Position numbers and translations under genes: made by a program
Notes under the pieces: model-generated
Database searches by the model: none
What the model was told of the DNA's origin: nothing
Seen by the model: the letters and a program-made list of their open reading frames with translations, nothing else
Shown: positions 26,439 to 33,753 of the stretch, piece by piece
Position numbering within the stretch: the first letter of the stretch is position 1
How the letters are laid out: each line of letters opens with the position of its first letter
Assembly: GCA_016707075.1 (NCBI GenBank)
Contig: JADJII010000004.1
Location: 310,001 to 374,000 of the forward strand
Direction of reading: 5' to 3'
Length of the DNA stretch: 64,000 nt
Origin: Egaibacter danicus
Lineage (GTDB): Bacteria > Pseudomonadota > Gammaproteobacteria > Burkholderiales > Burkholderiaceae_C

Positions 26439-27440
26439 ATGAAAGCATTTACCGTTGATCGTTATGGAAAAAAGAGCACGCTGACTCTTGCCGACGTTCC
26501 CATGCCTGAGCTGCGCGATGACGAGGTCCTGGTCGAGGTACATGCTGCTGGCGTGAATCTACTGGATGCCAAACTACGCAATGGAGAGTTCAAACTCATC
26601 CTCCCTTACCGCACACCGTTTGTTCTGGGGCACGACGTAGCCGGAAAGGTCGTCAAGGTCGGGGGGAGCGTGCGGCATTTCAAACTTGGCGACGAGGTCT
26701 ATTCCCGGCCGGATGATTTCCGGATTGGAACGTTCGCAGAATTTGTTCCTGTCAAGGAAACGTCCCTGGCGCTCAAGCCCAAGAATCTCACCATGGAAGA
26801 GGCTGCATCCCTTCCGCTGGTCGCTTTGACGGCTTGGCAGGCACTGGTCGAGAAAGCCCGGCTGAAGCGGGGGCAGAAGGTCTTCATTCAGGCTGGCTCT
26901 GGTGGCGTGGGTACGTTTGCCATCCAGTTGGCCAAACATCTGGGCGCAACCGTTGCAACCACGACGAGCACAGGCAATGTGGCGTGGGTGAAAGGTCTGG
27001 GGGCTGATGTCGTCATTGATTATAAAAAAGACGATTTTGAAAAAGTGCTGAACGGCTGCGACGTGGTTCTGAACAGCCAGGATGGCAAAACGCTGGAGAA
27101 GTCTCTCGGTGTACTCCAGCCGGGTGGCAAACTCATTTCCATTTCCGGCCCCCCAGACCCCGTGTTTGCAGAAGAAATCAAGGCCCCTTGGTTTGTGAAG
27201 CAAGTTATGCGCGTACTGAGTTTTGGCACCCGCAGAAATGCCAAGCGCCTCAATGTGGGCTATTCATTCCTGTTCATGAAAGCCAGCGGAAGCCAGTTGC
27301 GACAAATCACGCCGTTGATTGAGTCGGGTGCCATCCGCCCGGTCGTCGACAAGGTCTTCCCGTTTGAGGCCACCAACGAGGCCTTGGCCTACGTCGAAAG
27401 CGGCCGCGCCAAAGGCAAGGTAGTTATCAAGGTTCGTTGA
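26439..27440 (+). CDS. MDR-family NADP-dependent alcohol dehydrogenase/quinone oxidoreductase
   Basis: Zinc-independent medium-chain dehydrogenase of 333 residues. Segments include VHAAGVNLLDAKLRNGEFK, FVLGHDVAGKVVKVG, the nucleotide-binding IQAGSGGVGTFAIQLAKHLG (about residues 148-167) and SGRAKGKVVIKV at the end. The family reduces quinones or C=C bonds of enones with NADPH. ATG 26439 is preceded by AGGAAAA. It has its own copy of the TetR operator upstream, so it can be transcribed separately from tetR. Confidence 0.88.
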   Translation: MKAFTVDRYGKKSTLTLADVPMPELRDDEVLVEVHAAGVNLLDAKLRNGEFKLILPYRTPFVLGHDVAGKVVKVGGSVRHFKLGDEVYSRPDDFRIGTFAEFVPVKETSLALKPKNLTMEEAASLPLVALTAWQALVEKARLKRGQKVFIQAGSGGVGTFAIQLAKHLGATVATTTSTGNVAWVKGLGADVVIDYKKDDFEKVLNGCDVVLNSQDGKTLEKSLGVLQPGGKLISISGPPDPVFAEEIKAPWFVKQVMRVLSFGTRRNAKRLNVGYSFLFMKASGSQLRQITPLIESGAIRPVVDKVFPFEATNEALAYVESGRAKGKVVIKVR

Positions 27441-27481
27441 GCCGTTGCCGACGCATTCCACGCATTGGCATGCCCAGAAAT

Positions 27482-27495
27482 ATGACGTCCATCAT
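27482..27495. promoter_or_regulatory. TetR-type operator, copy 3, upstream of the SDR gene
   Basis: ATGACGTCCATCAT followed by GCGAAA, almost identical to copy 2. It lies 31 bases before the SDR start, in the short MDR-SDR gap. Confidence 0.6.
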
Positions 27496-27526
27496 GCGAA
27501 ATATCGCTTTAACCCCAGGAGCCCCC

Positions 27527-28231
27527 ATGAAAATCGAAAATTCTGTTGTTCTTATTACCGGCGCCAACCGTGGCATCGGTCTAGCCTTTGCGCGCGCTTT
27601 GCTCGCCCGTGGCGCACGCAAGGTCTACGCTGCCGCGCGCAATCCCGTCACCGTTACTTTGCCGGGTGTCGAAGCTTTGCAGCTCGATGTCACTAAGCCG
27701 GATGAGATCGCAGCCGCTGTTCAGCGCACATCGGATGTGACCTTGCTTATCAACAACGCGGGCATTGCCCAGCCTGGCGGATTTCTGGCCGAGGACAGCG
27801 ATGCCGTAACACGCCGCATCTTTGAGACTAACGTCTTTGGCGTACTGAACATCAGCAAGGCCTTCGCTCCCGTGCTCAAAGCCAATGGTGGCGGCGCGCT
27901 GCTCAATGTGTTGTCGGTTGCGTCGTGGGTCAACGGCGGTGAGCTGGCGGCCTATTCGGCCAGCAAATCGGCCGCTTGGTCGGTGACCAACGCGCTGCGC
28001 CACGAGCTGGCTGCGCAGAAAACCCAGGTGCTGGGCCTGCACATGGCCTACGTGGATACCGATTTGACGCGCGGCTTTCACGTCCTCAAGAGCAGCGCCG
28101 AAGACATCGTCCAGCGCGCGCTCGACGGCCTGGAGGCAGGTGCCGATGAAGTGCTGGCCGATGTATTGACCCAGCAGGTCCGGCAAGGGCTGGCTGCACC
28201 ACGCCCGGTCTATCTGCCCCAAGCCAACTGA
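27527..28231 (+). CDS. Short-chain dehydrogenase/reductase
   Basis: Classical SDR of 234 residues: nucleotide-binding LITGANRGIGLAFARALL (about residues 9-26), LLINNAGIAQPG, catalytic Ser in LLNVLSVASWVNGG, and the YSASKSA motif with catalytic Tyr and Lys. It is probably an NAD(P)-dependent alcohol/ketone oxidoreductase. An AGGAG ribosome site precedes ATG 27527. It begins a run of closely spaced plus-strand genes (to 31837) that carries a TetR-type operator at its head. Confidence 0.9.
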   Translation: MKIENSVVLITGANRGIGLAFARALLARGARKVYAAARNPVTVTLPGVEALQLDVTKPDEIAAAVQRTSDVTLLINNAGIAQPGGFLAEDSDAVTRRIFETNVFGVLNISKAFAPVLKANGGGALLNVLSVASWVNGGELAAYSASKSAAWSVTNALRHELAAQKTQVLGLHMAYVDTDLTRGFHVLKSSAEDIVQRALDGLEAGADEVLADVLTQQVRQGLAAPRPVYLPQAN

Positions 28232-28282
28232 CCACAGACCCTCCACCCAATGCAACCATTTCCAAACTGAAAGAACCTGACC

Positions 28283-29266
28283 ATGAAAACCGATGCAATT
28301 CAACACTTCCTGAAATCCACTTTACTGGGGTTCACCGTAGCTACCGCTTTCTTTTCCGCTGCGGCTGGGGCGGCAGATACGGTGCCTGCCGTAGCGCAGA
28401 AAACCCTTACTGCGTCAAATCAAACGACGGGGGATACCTGGAAGAGTGTGGCCACGCAAACCATTGCGGCAGGTGACGTTACCTACGCGTACCGTGAGAT
28501 GGGCAAGAAAAATGGCGGCACACCCGTGGTGTTTCTGGTTCACCTGGCAGCTGTGCTGGACAACTGGGACCCGCGCGTCATGGACGGCATTGCCGCCAAG
28601 CACCATGTGATTGCGTTTGACAACCGTGGCATCGGCGCATCCAGCGGGTCACCGGCGAATTCAATGGAGCAAATGGCTGACGACGCCATTACCTTCATCA
28701 AGGCCATGGGGCTCAAGCAGGTTGACCTTTTGGGGTTTTCCATGGGCGGCATGATTGCCCAGGAAATCGTGCTGAAGGAGCCCCAACTCGTCCGCAAAAT
28801 GGTGATTGCGGGAACCGGGCCTGCCGGGGGCGAAGGCATCAGCTCAGTGGCCGGGGTGACCGTTTATGACATGTTGCGCGGCCTCTTTACGGGTCAGGAT
28901 GCGAAGCAGTTCCTTTTCTTCACACGTACCCCTGGCGGCATCGAAGCGGGCAAGGCGTTTCTGGAGCGGCTGAAAGAGCGTTCTGAAAATCGCGACGAGG
29001 AAATTTCCGTGAGCGCGTTCATTGCCCAATTGCAAGCACTGCGCGCCTGGGGCCAAAAAGCGCCTGCAGATCTGTCGGTAGTTAAGCAGCCGGTACTCGT
29101 GGTGAATGGCGATGCAGACCGCATGGTCCCCACGCCCAATACGTACGACTTGGCTCGGCGGCTCCCGAACAGCACTTTGATCATCTATCCCGATGCCGGT
29201 CACGGCGGAATTTTCCAGAATCACGCTACTTTTGTGCCCAGCGCGCTTGAGTTTTTGGCCCGATAA
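28283..29266 (+). CDS. Exported alpha/beta hydrolase
   Basis: Alpha/beta-hydrolase fold protein of 327 residues with a signal peptide (FLKSTLLGFTVATAFFSAAAGAADT, with cleavage near residue 31), so probably periplasmic. The nucleophile serine is in LLGFSMGGMIAQ, the acid in VVNGDADRMVP and the histidine in IYPDAGHGGIFQNH. The cap region is short. It is a tandem paralogue of the next gene, which lacks a signal peptide. Confidence 0.88.
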   Translation: MKTDAIQHFLKSTLLGFTVATAFFSAAAGAADTVPAVAQKTLTASNQTTGDTWKSVATQTIAAGDVTYAYREMGKKNGGTPVVFLVHLAAVLDNWDPRVMDGIAAKHHVIAFDNRGIGASSGSPANSMEQMADDAITFIKAMGLKQVDLLGFSMGGMIAQEIVLKEPQLVRKMVIAGTGPAGGEGISSVAGVTVYDMLRGLFTGQDAKQFLFFTRTPGGIEAGKAFLERLKERSENRDEEISVSAFIAQLQALRAWGQKAPADLSVVKQPVLVVNGDADRMVPTPNTYDLARRLPNSTLIIYPDAGHGGIFQNHATFVPSALEFLAR

Positions 29267-29291
29267 GCATTGCCCACACGAGGGTTCCAAA

Positions 29292-30137
29292 GTGACCGAT
29301 ACACATATCAACACCCCCACCCGCTTCGTCGAAGTTGATGGAGAAAAATTCGCCTACCGCCGCTGGGACAACACTGCGACAGATCAGCCACCCCTGTTTT
29401 TCTTCCAACACTTTCGTGGTGGCATGGACCATTGGGACCCGTTGATGACGGATGGCTTGGCGGCTGGACGCGAAGTAATTCTCTTCAACGGTCGTGGGGT
29501 TGCGTCCTCTTCAGGCAAACCCCGCACGCGCATTGAGGATATGGCCGATGACGCGGCAGCCGCCATTCGGGCCATTGGACTCAGCAAGGTTGATGTTTTG
29601 GGCTTCTCGCTGGGCGGGTTTCAGGCCCAGGACCTGACGCGACGCCACCCCGACCTGGTTCGCAGGCTCATGCTTCTGGGAACCGGTCCACGGGGCGGAA
29701 ATCCCGATTCAGAGCCCGGCGTACTGGAGAGAGCACCGCGCCCAGTCCCAACTGTCGACGATTTCTTGTATCTCTTCTTCGGTCGCTCGGAAGCCGCGAA
29801 ACAGGCGGGACGCGCCTTCTGGGAACGCCGACATGTGCGCAAGGACCAGGATCCGCCCAGTTCGCCCGCAGTCATACAGGCCCAGATCGAGGCCAACATG
29901 TACTACTTGCCCAAACTCGACGCACGAGCCCCGTTCGCGCACTTGCGTGAAATCAAGCAGCCGACATTCATCCTCAATGGGGTGAACGACGTGATGATTC
30001 CGTCCATCAATTCCTGGCACATGGCCCAGAACATTCCGAATGCCCAACTGTTCATCTACCCGGACGCCGGGCACGCCGCGCAGTTCCAATTTCCCGACCG
30101 TTTTCTGAAACATGCCGTCCAGTTTCTCGGCGAATAA
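29292..30137 (+). CDS. Cytoplasmic alpha/beta hydrolase
   Basis: Alpha/beta hydrolase of 281 residues without a signal peptide. Nucleophile serine in VLGFSLGGFQAQDL, acid in LNGVNDVMIPS, histidine in IYPDAGHAAQF. Similarity to the previous gene runs along the whole domain (NWDP/HWDP, MADDA, GLxxVDxLGFSxGG, GTGP). The strand-turn segment reads FNGRGVASSSG here against FDNRGIGASSG there. I use the GTG at 29292 (VTDTHINTPTRFVEVDG), preceded by GAGGG; the open frame upstream overlaps the previous gene. Confidence 0.85.
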   Translation: MTDTHINTPTRFVEVDGEKFAYRRWDNTATDQPPLFFFQHFRGGMDHWDPLMTDGLAAGREVILFNGRGVASSSGKPRTRIEDMADDAAAAIRAIGLSKVDVLGFSLGGFQAQDLTRRHPDLVRRLMLLGTGPRGGNPDSEPGVLERAPRPVPTVDDFLYLFFGRSEAAKQAGRAFWERRHVRKDQDPPSSPAVIQAQIEANMYYLPKLDARAPFAHLREIKQPTFILNGVNDVMIPSINSWHMAQNIPNAQLFIYPDAGHAAQFQFPDRFLKHAVQFLGE

Positions 30138-30182
30138 AGCAACTCCCCCACGATTGAAACCGACTAAACGAAAGCACACATC

Positions 30183-30563
30183 ATGTTGAAATTCAAATTT
30201 TTGCTATGGGCATTGACGAAGTTGCTGCAAAGAGCCGTCAAACGGAACCCAGCATGCGCCAGGTATGTGGAACGAAAAGAGTTGGCTTTCCAGATTCAAA
30301 CGCTGGGTGGGATAGGTCGCCATTTCCACATTCACAATGGCGAGATAACTTCCATGGCGGGACTCATCGGGAATCCGCAATTCACCATGACTTTCAGGGA
30401 CGCAGCCAAGGGCTTTGCCATTCTGTCGGCGAAGGACAGCAAGGAGGCATTTCTTGCGGCGCTGCATGATGAGGACCTTAGTCTCAGCGGTGACTTTGTG
30501 GAAGTGATGTGGTTTCAGGGGCTGACGGAATACTTGAAACCAGCTAGCGTTCCACAGCACTAG
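30183..30563 (+). CDS. Small conserved protein, possibly SCP2-like lipid-binding
   Basis: Protein of 126 residues. After a basic N-terminus (LLWALTKLLQRAVKRN), the segment NPQFTMTFRDAAKGFAILSA and the following EDLSLSGDFVEVMWFQGLTEYL recall SCP2 sterol-carrier folds, which place such a strand and helix at the C-terminus. I am not certain of the family. It lies between a hydrolase and an Old Yellow Enzyme with gaps of 45 and 11 bases, so it is very probably co-transcribed and may bind the pathway's hydrophobic substrate. Confidence 0.55.
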   Translation: MLKFKFLLWALTKLLQRAVKRNPACARYVERKELAFQIQTLGGIGRHFHIHNGEITSMAGLIGNPQFTMTFRDAAKGFAILSAKDSKEAFLAALHDEDLSLSGDFVEVMWFQGLTEYLKPASVPQH

Positions 30564-30574
30564 GAGAGCACACC

Positions 30575-31837
30575 ATGTCAAAAATTCTCCAGCCCCACAA
30601 TCTTCCGTTGAATCAACCTTTGCGGTTGCCCAACGGTAACGTCCTGCGAAACCGCCTGGCCAAGTCGTCCATGAGCGAAACACTCGGGACGTACGGAAAC
30701 CATGCCACGCCAAAGCTTGTCGAACTCTATCGGCGCTGGGCCTCCAGCGGTATCGGATTGATGTTCACAGGCAATGTCATGATCGACAGGCGCGCGTTGG
30801 GCGAGCCAGGCAACGTCGTGATCGAAGACGAGTCCGACATGCCCATCCTGCAACAATGGGCCCGCGCGGCTACCGGGCAGGGTGCTGCGTTGTGGGTGCA
30901 ACTCAATCACCCCGGCAAGCAGTCACCCAAGGGGTTGAACGCCAGCAACCTCTCGCCCTCAGCCATCCCTTTCAAAGAAGACTTGGCCGCATTCTTTGAA
31001 ACGCCGCGCGAAGCGACAGCCGATGAAATTCGCGACATCATTCGCCGCTTTGGGCGTAGCGCGGCCATCTGCAAGAAGGCCGGTTTCAGTGGTGTGCAGA
31101 TCCACGGTGCCCACGGCTATCTTGTCAGCCAGTTCCTGTCGCCACATCACAACCAACGAACCGATCAATGGGGAGGAAGTGCGGAGAATCGACGACGCTT
31201 TGTCATGGCTGTCTATGCTGAAATTCGCAAGCAAGTAGGCGCTGATTTTCCGGTTGGTATCAAGCTCAATTCGACAGACTTTCAGCGCGGTGGATTCACT
31301 GAGGAAGAGTCGATCGCCACAATCCAGGCACTCGCTGACGCCGGTATTGATCTGATCGAGATTTCTGGTGGCACTTACGAAGCACCTGCAATGAGCGGAG
31401 CCTTTCAACAACCCCAAAAGGCAACGACAGCGGCACGTGAGGCCTACTTTTTGGAGGTCGCTGAGAAAGTACGTGCAGCCGTGCGCGTGCCCTTGATGGT
31501 GACAGGGGGCTTTCGCACTGCTGAAGGTATGAACGCTGCATTGCGATCAGGAGCACTTGACGTTGTTGGTATCGCACGTCTGTTGGCCATAAATCCCGAC
31601 GCACCTGCCGCATTGCTGCAAGGCCGAGACAGCAAGCACCAAGTGCGTCCGATTACGACGGGTATCAAGCCTGTGGACCGAATGGGTGTCATGGAAATAC
31701 TTTGGTACACATTGCAATTGAGGCGCATCGCTAATGGAGGCAATCCCAGACCGAATGAAAGCGGATTGGTGGCATTTATTAAAAGTCTGATGAAGAGTTC
31801 TTGGGGCACTTACTGCACTAAGCGTCTTCGGGCGTAG
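30575..31837 (+). CDS. NADH:flavin oxidoreductase (Old Yellow Enzyme family)
   Basis: FMN-dependent ene-reductase-like barrel of 420 residues: LRNRLAKSSMSE near the N-terminus, WVQLNHPGKQSP, GFSGVQIHGAHGYLVSQFLS with substrate-binding His residues, RTDQWGGSAENRRRF and VVGIARLLAINPDA. It is a single-domain form without the C-terminal NAD domain of 2,4-dienoyl-CoA reductase. An AGGAGAG ribosome site precedes the ATG. It is the last gene of the TetR-associated cluster and probably reduces an alpha,beta-unsaturated carbonyl. Confidence 0.9.
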   Translation: MSKILQPHNLPLNQPLRLPNGNVLRNRLAKSSMSETLGTYGNHATPKLVELYRRWASSGIGLMFTGNVMIDRRALGEPGNVVIEDESDMPILQQWARAATGQGAALWVQLNHPGKQSPKGLNASNLSPSAIPFKEDLAAFFETPREATADEIRDIIRRFGRSAAICKKAGFSGVQIHGAHGYLVSQFLSPHHNQRTDQWGGSAENRRRFVMAVYAEIRKQVGADFPVGIKLNSTDFQRGGFTEEESIATIQALADAGIDLIEISGGTYEAPAMSGAFQQPQKATTAAREAYFLEVAEKVRAAVRVPLMVTGGFRTAEGMNAALRSGALDVVGIARLLAINPDAPAALLQGRDSKHQVRPITTGIKPVDRMGVMEILWYTLQLRRIANGGNPRPNESGLVAFIKSLMKSSWGTYCTKRLRA

Positions 31838-32153
31838 TTGGTCGCCGATTGCATATTTCAGCACATTGTGGACAGCGTTCAGGCTGAACGTAGAACTTTG
31901 TCATTGGGCACCAGGGGTCGTTGGTAGGTAATCGGTCCTTGGCAATACTTGCAATCAAATTTCGGGATCCATAAAGCTGCCATTCGTGAAAGTCGGTAGT
32001 GGGTCAGCAGCCGACTTCTATATTCTGTGAAAGTGCCAATTCACTTGTGCAGCCCAATGGCTCTGGGTGCCCTAATCCAGTTGTTGATATGCGCCACAAA
32101 CACCAGGTACCAGATACGCGCTGACACCAATCAAGCAAGGTCTTCATCCCGCG
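31838..32153. other. 316-base gap without a recognisable gene
   Basis: Lies between the convergent OYE and DOPA-dioxygenase-like genes. It has a short inverted repeat AAGTCGG (31990-31996) / CCGACTT (32011-32017). Stop codons interrupt all frames. It could be a degraded remnant, but nothing is identifiable. Confidence 0.6.
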
Positions 32154-32954
32154 CTAGTCAAACGCCCAGCCCGATACGTGGGTAGGCCCCACCAGCCCGG
32201 TCCACATCTTGCGTGCCGGTGCATTGCTGCCTGCACCACTGGCCACCATCAACGGGATCAAGTGCTCTTCACGCGGATGCGATGCGCGACCGCCGGGGGC
32301 ACTGTCCCATTGCGCAAGTCGTTCAGTACGCTCTGCACAGTTGCCGGCCAGCGCGGGGTCCAGCCAGTTATCGAACGCCAATGACTCCGGACCGCCAGCG
32401 CTGAAATTGCGCAGGTTGTGGTAGCTCATGCCGCTGCCCATTACCAGCACGCCTTCATCGCGCAAGGGGCGCAGCGCTTCGCCCAAAGCGCAGTGCAGCG
32501 CCGGGTCCAGGCTGGCTTGCAGGGACATTGCCACCACGGGGACGTCCGCATCGGGGAACATGACCTTGAGGGGGATGAATACACCGTGGTCCCAGCCGTA
32601 GATGGGTTCTACCTTTGCAGGGTATCCCTTGCCTTGCAGCAAGGCGGCTGCCTGTGCGGCCAGTGCAGGTTGGCCTGGGGCCTTGTATTGCAGTTCGTAG
32701 GTCTCTGGCGGGAATCCGTAGTAATCGTAGATCAGCTCTGGTTGCATGCTGCCAGTAAAGCTGGGCACCTCAGCTTCCCAGTGCGCAGTGACCACCAGGA
32801 TGGCTGTGGGTGTGGCGGGCAGGCTGCGTCGAATACCGCGAAGAAAGTCCTCCATGGGTTGGTACATCAGCTTGCGGTCGCCGGTCATGAAGAAGGACGG
32901 CCCGCCGCCGTGGGGCAGGTACAGGGCGGGCATGCGGGTTGGGCTCATGGTCAT
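32154..32954 (-). CDS. ygiD: Class III extradiol dioxygenase (4,5-DOPA dioxygenase, YgiD-like)
   Basis: Metal-dependent cytoplasmic ring-cleavage dioxygenase of 266 residues. Predicted metal ligands are in YLPHGGGPSFF, VVTAHWEAE, YGWDHGVFIPLKVMFP and SHPREEHLIPLMVA, the pattern of LigB-type/YgiD enzymes acting on DOPA or other catechols. Starts at 32954 and 32948 are close together. It is the last of three minus-strand genes beginning with the DUF2126 transglutaminase; the gap to the P-loop gene is 64 bases. Confidence 0.88.
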   Translation of the reverse strand: MTMSPTRMPALYLPHGGGPSFFMTGDRKLMYQPMEDFLRGIRRSLPATPTAILVVTAHWEAEVPSFTGSMQPELIYDYYGFPPETYELQYKAPGQPALAAQAAALLQGKGYPAKVEPIYGWDHGVFIPLKVMFPDADVPVVAMSLQASLDPALHCALGEALRPLRDEGVLVMGSGMSYHNLRNFSAGGPESLAFDNWLDPALAGNCAERTERLAQWDSAPGGRASHPREEHLIPLMVASGAGSNAPARKMWTGLVGPTHVSGWAFD

Positions 32955-33018
32955 GTTCGAATGCGTGTTTGCCGCGCCAGCCCATCAAGCAGGTAGGAAA
33001 GCAGACCCAGCAGGAATC

Positions 33019-33726
33019 TCAACCCAGCGGTAGCGTATCCAGCGTGGCATAGGTGCCCCGCAGCCACGTCTTCACCCTTTGGCGCTCCAGCATGCCCAGC
33101 GCATCAGGTCCGGACGAGTTGTGGATGGCGGCCCAGAAGCTGGCGTTTTGCCGGTCAATCTTGCGCATGCTGGCCTCGTGCAGCTGCGCCAATGTGATGA
33201 CGTGGCCACCCAGCGCTACCGCTTTCTTGAGCGCAGGCGAATGGTCCAGCTGTGAAAAATCAGAGCCACGGCCTTGGTTCTTTACTACGAAATAATTCGG
33301 GCCTGCACCATAGGTGTTGACCAGCCGGTCCAGCAGATCGACCGAGTCCTTGCCGGCATCAGCCAGGTGCCAGAAATTGACGGTGACCCCCATTTCGGCC
33401 AGCAGCGACAGCACATCAGAGTCCCTGATCCAGCGCGAAAGGGGCGCAGCCGTTTGCGCCGCCAGGTCAACGATCACGCTTTGTTTCTGGCCTTCTACGG
33501 GCGGCTCTTCAAACACACTGGCGATCAGGTCCAGGCCTTCGTAGGTGTCCACGATCACGGGGGACGCATAGTCTGCGTAAAAGCGGGTGAACGAGGTGTG
33601 CGAGCGGTCAGTGTCAAATCCGGTGAAGGGGCGTTTCTTGTCGATGAAATACTGGGCCAGAACCCGTGCGGTGACGGACTTGCCGACCCCGCCTTTTTCG
33701 CCGCCGATGAAATTGAGTGAAGCCAT
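33019..33726 (-). CDS. P-loop ATPase (ParA/MinD-like, mobilisation-protein type)
   Basis: Protein of 235 residues with a deviant Walker A at the N-terminus (FIGGEKGGVGKSVTARVLA) and a second conserved segment (FTGFDTDRSHTSFTRFYADY), then SVIVDLAAQTAAPLSRWIRD as Walker B. It resembles ATPases annotated as mobilisation or conjugation accessory proteins, yet no conjugation gene is near. It lies 27 bases after the DUF2126 transglutaminase stop on the same strand, so the two are probably co-transcribed. Its role is unknown. Confidence 0.75.
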   Translation of the reverse strand: MASLNFIGGEKGGVGKSVTARVLAQYFIDKKRPFTGFDTDRSHTSFTRFYADYASPVIVDTYEGLDLIASVFEEPPVEGQKQSVIVDLAAQTAAPLSRWIRDSDVLSLLAEMGVTVNFWHLADAGKDSVDLLDRLVNTYGAGPNYFVVKNQGRGSDFSQLDHSPALKKAVALGGHVITLAQLHEASMRKIDRQNASFWAAIHNSSGPDALGMLERQRVKTWLRGTYATLDTLPLG

Positions 33727-33753
33727 GTTTGTCTCGTCTTGTGTGGATGTCGT

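Noticed and set aside
31838..32153. A possible degraded gene in the gap after the Old Yellow Enzyme
   Set aside because: All six frames are interrupted and no protein family could be recognised.
33019..33726. The P-loop gene taken as evidence of an integrative conjugative element
   Set aside because: No relaxase, type IV secretion, integrase or attachment-site signal exists in the window.
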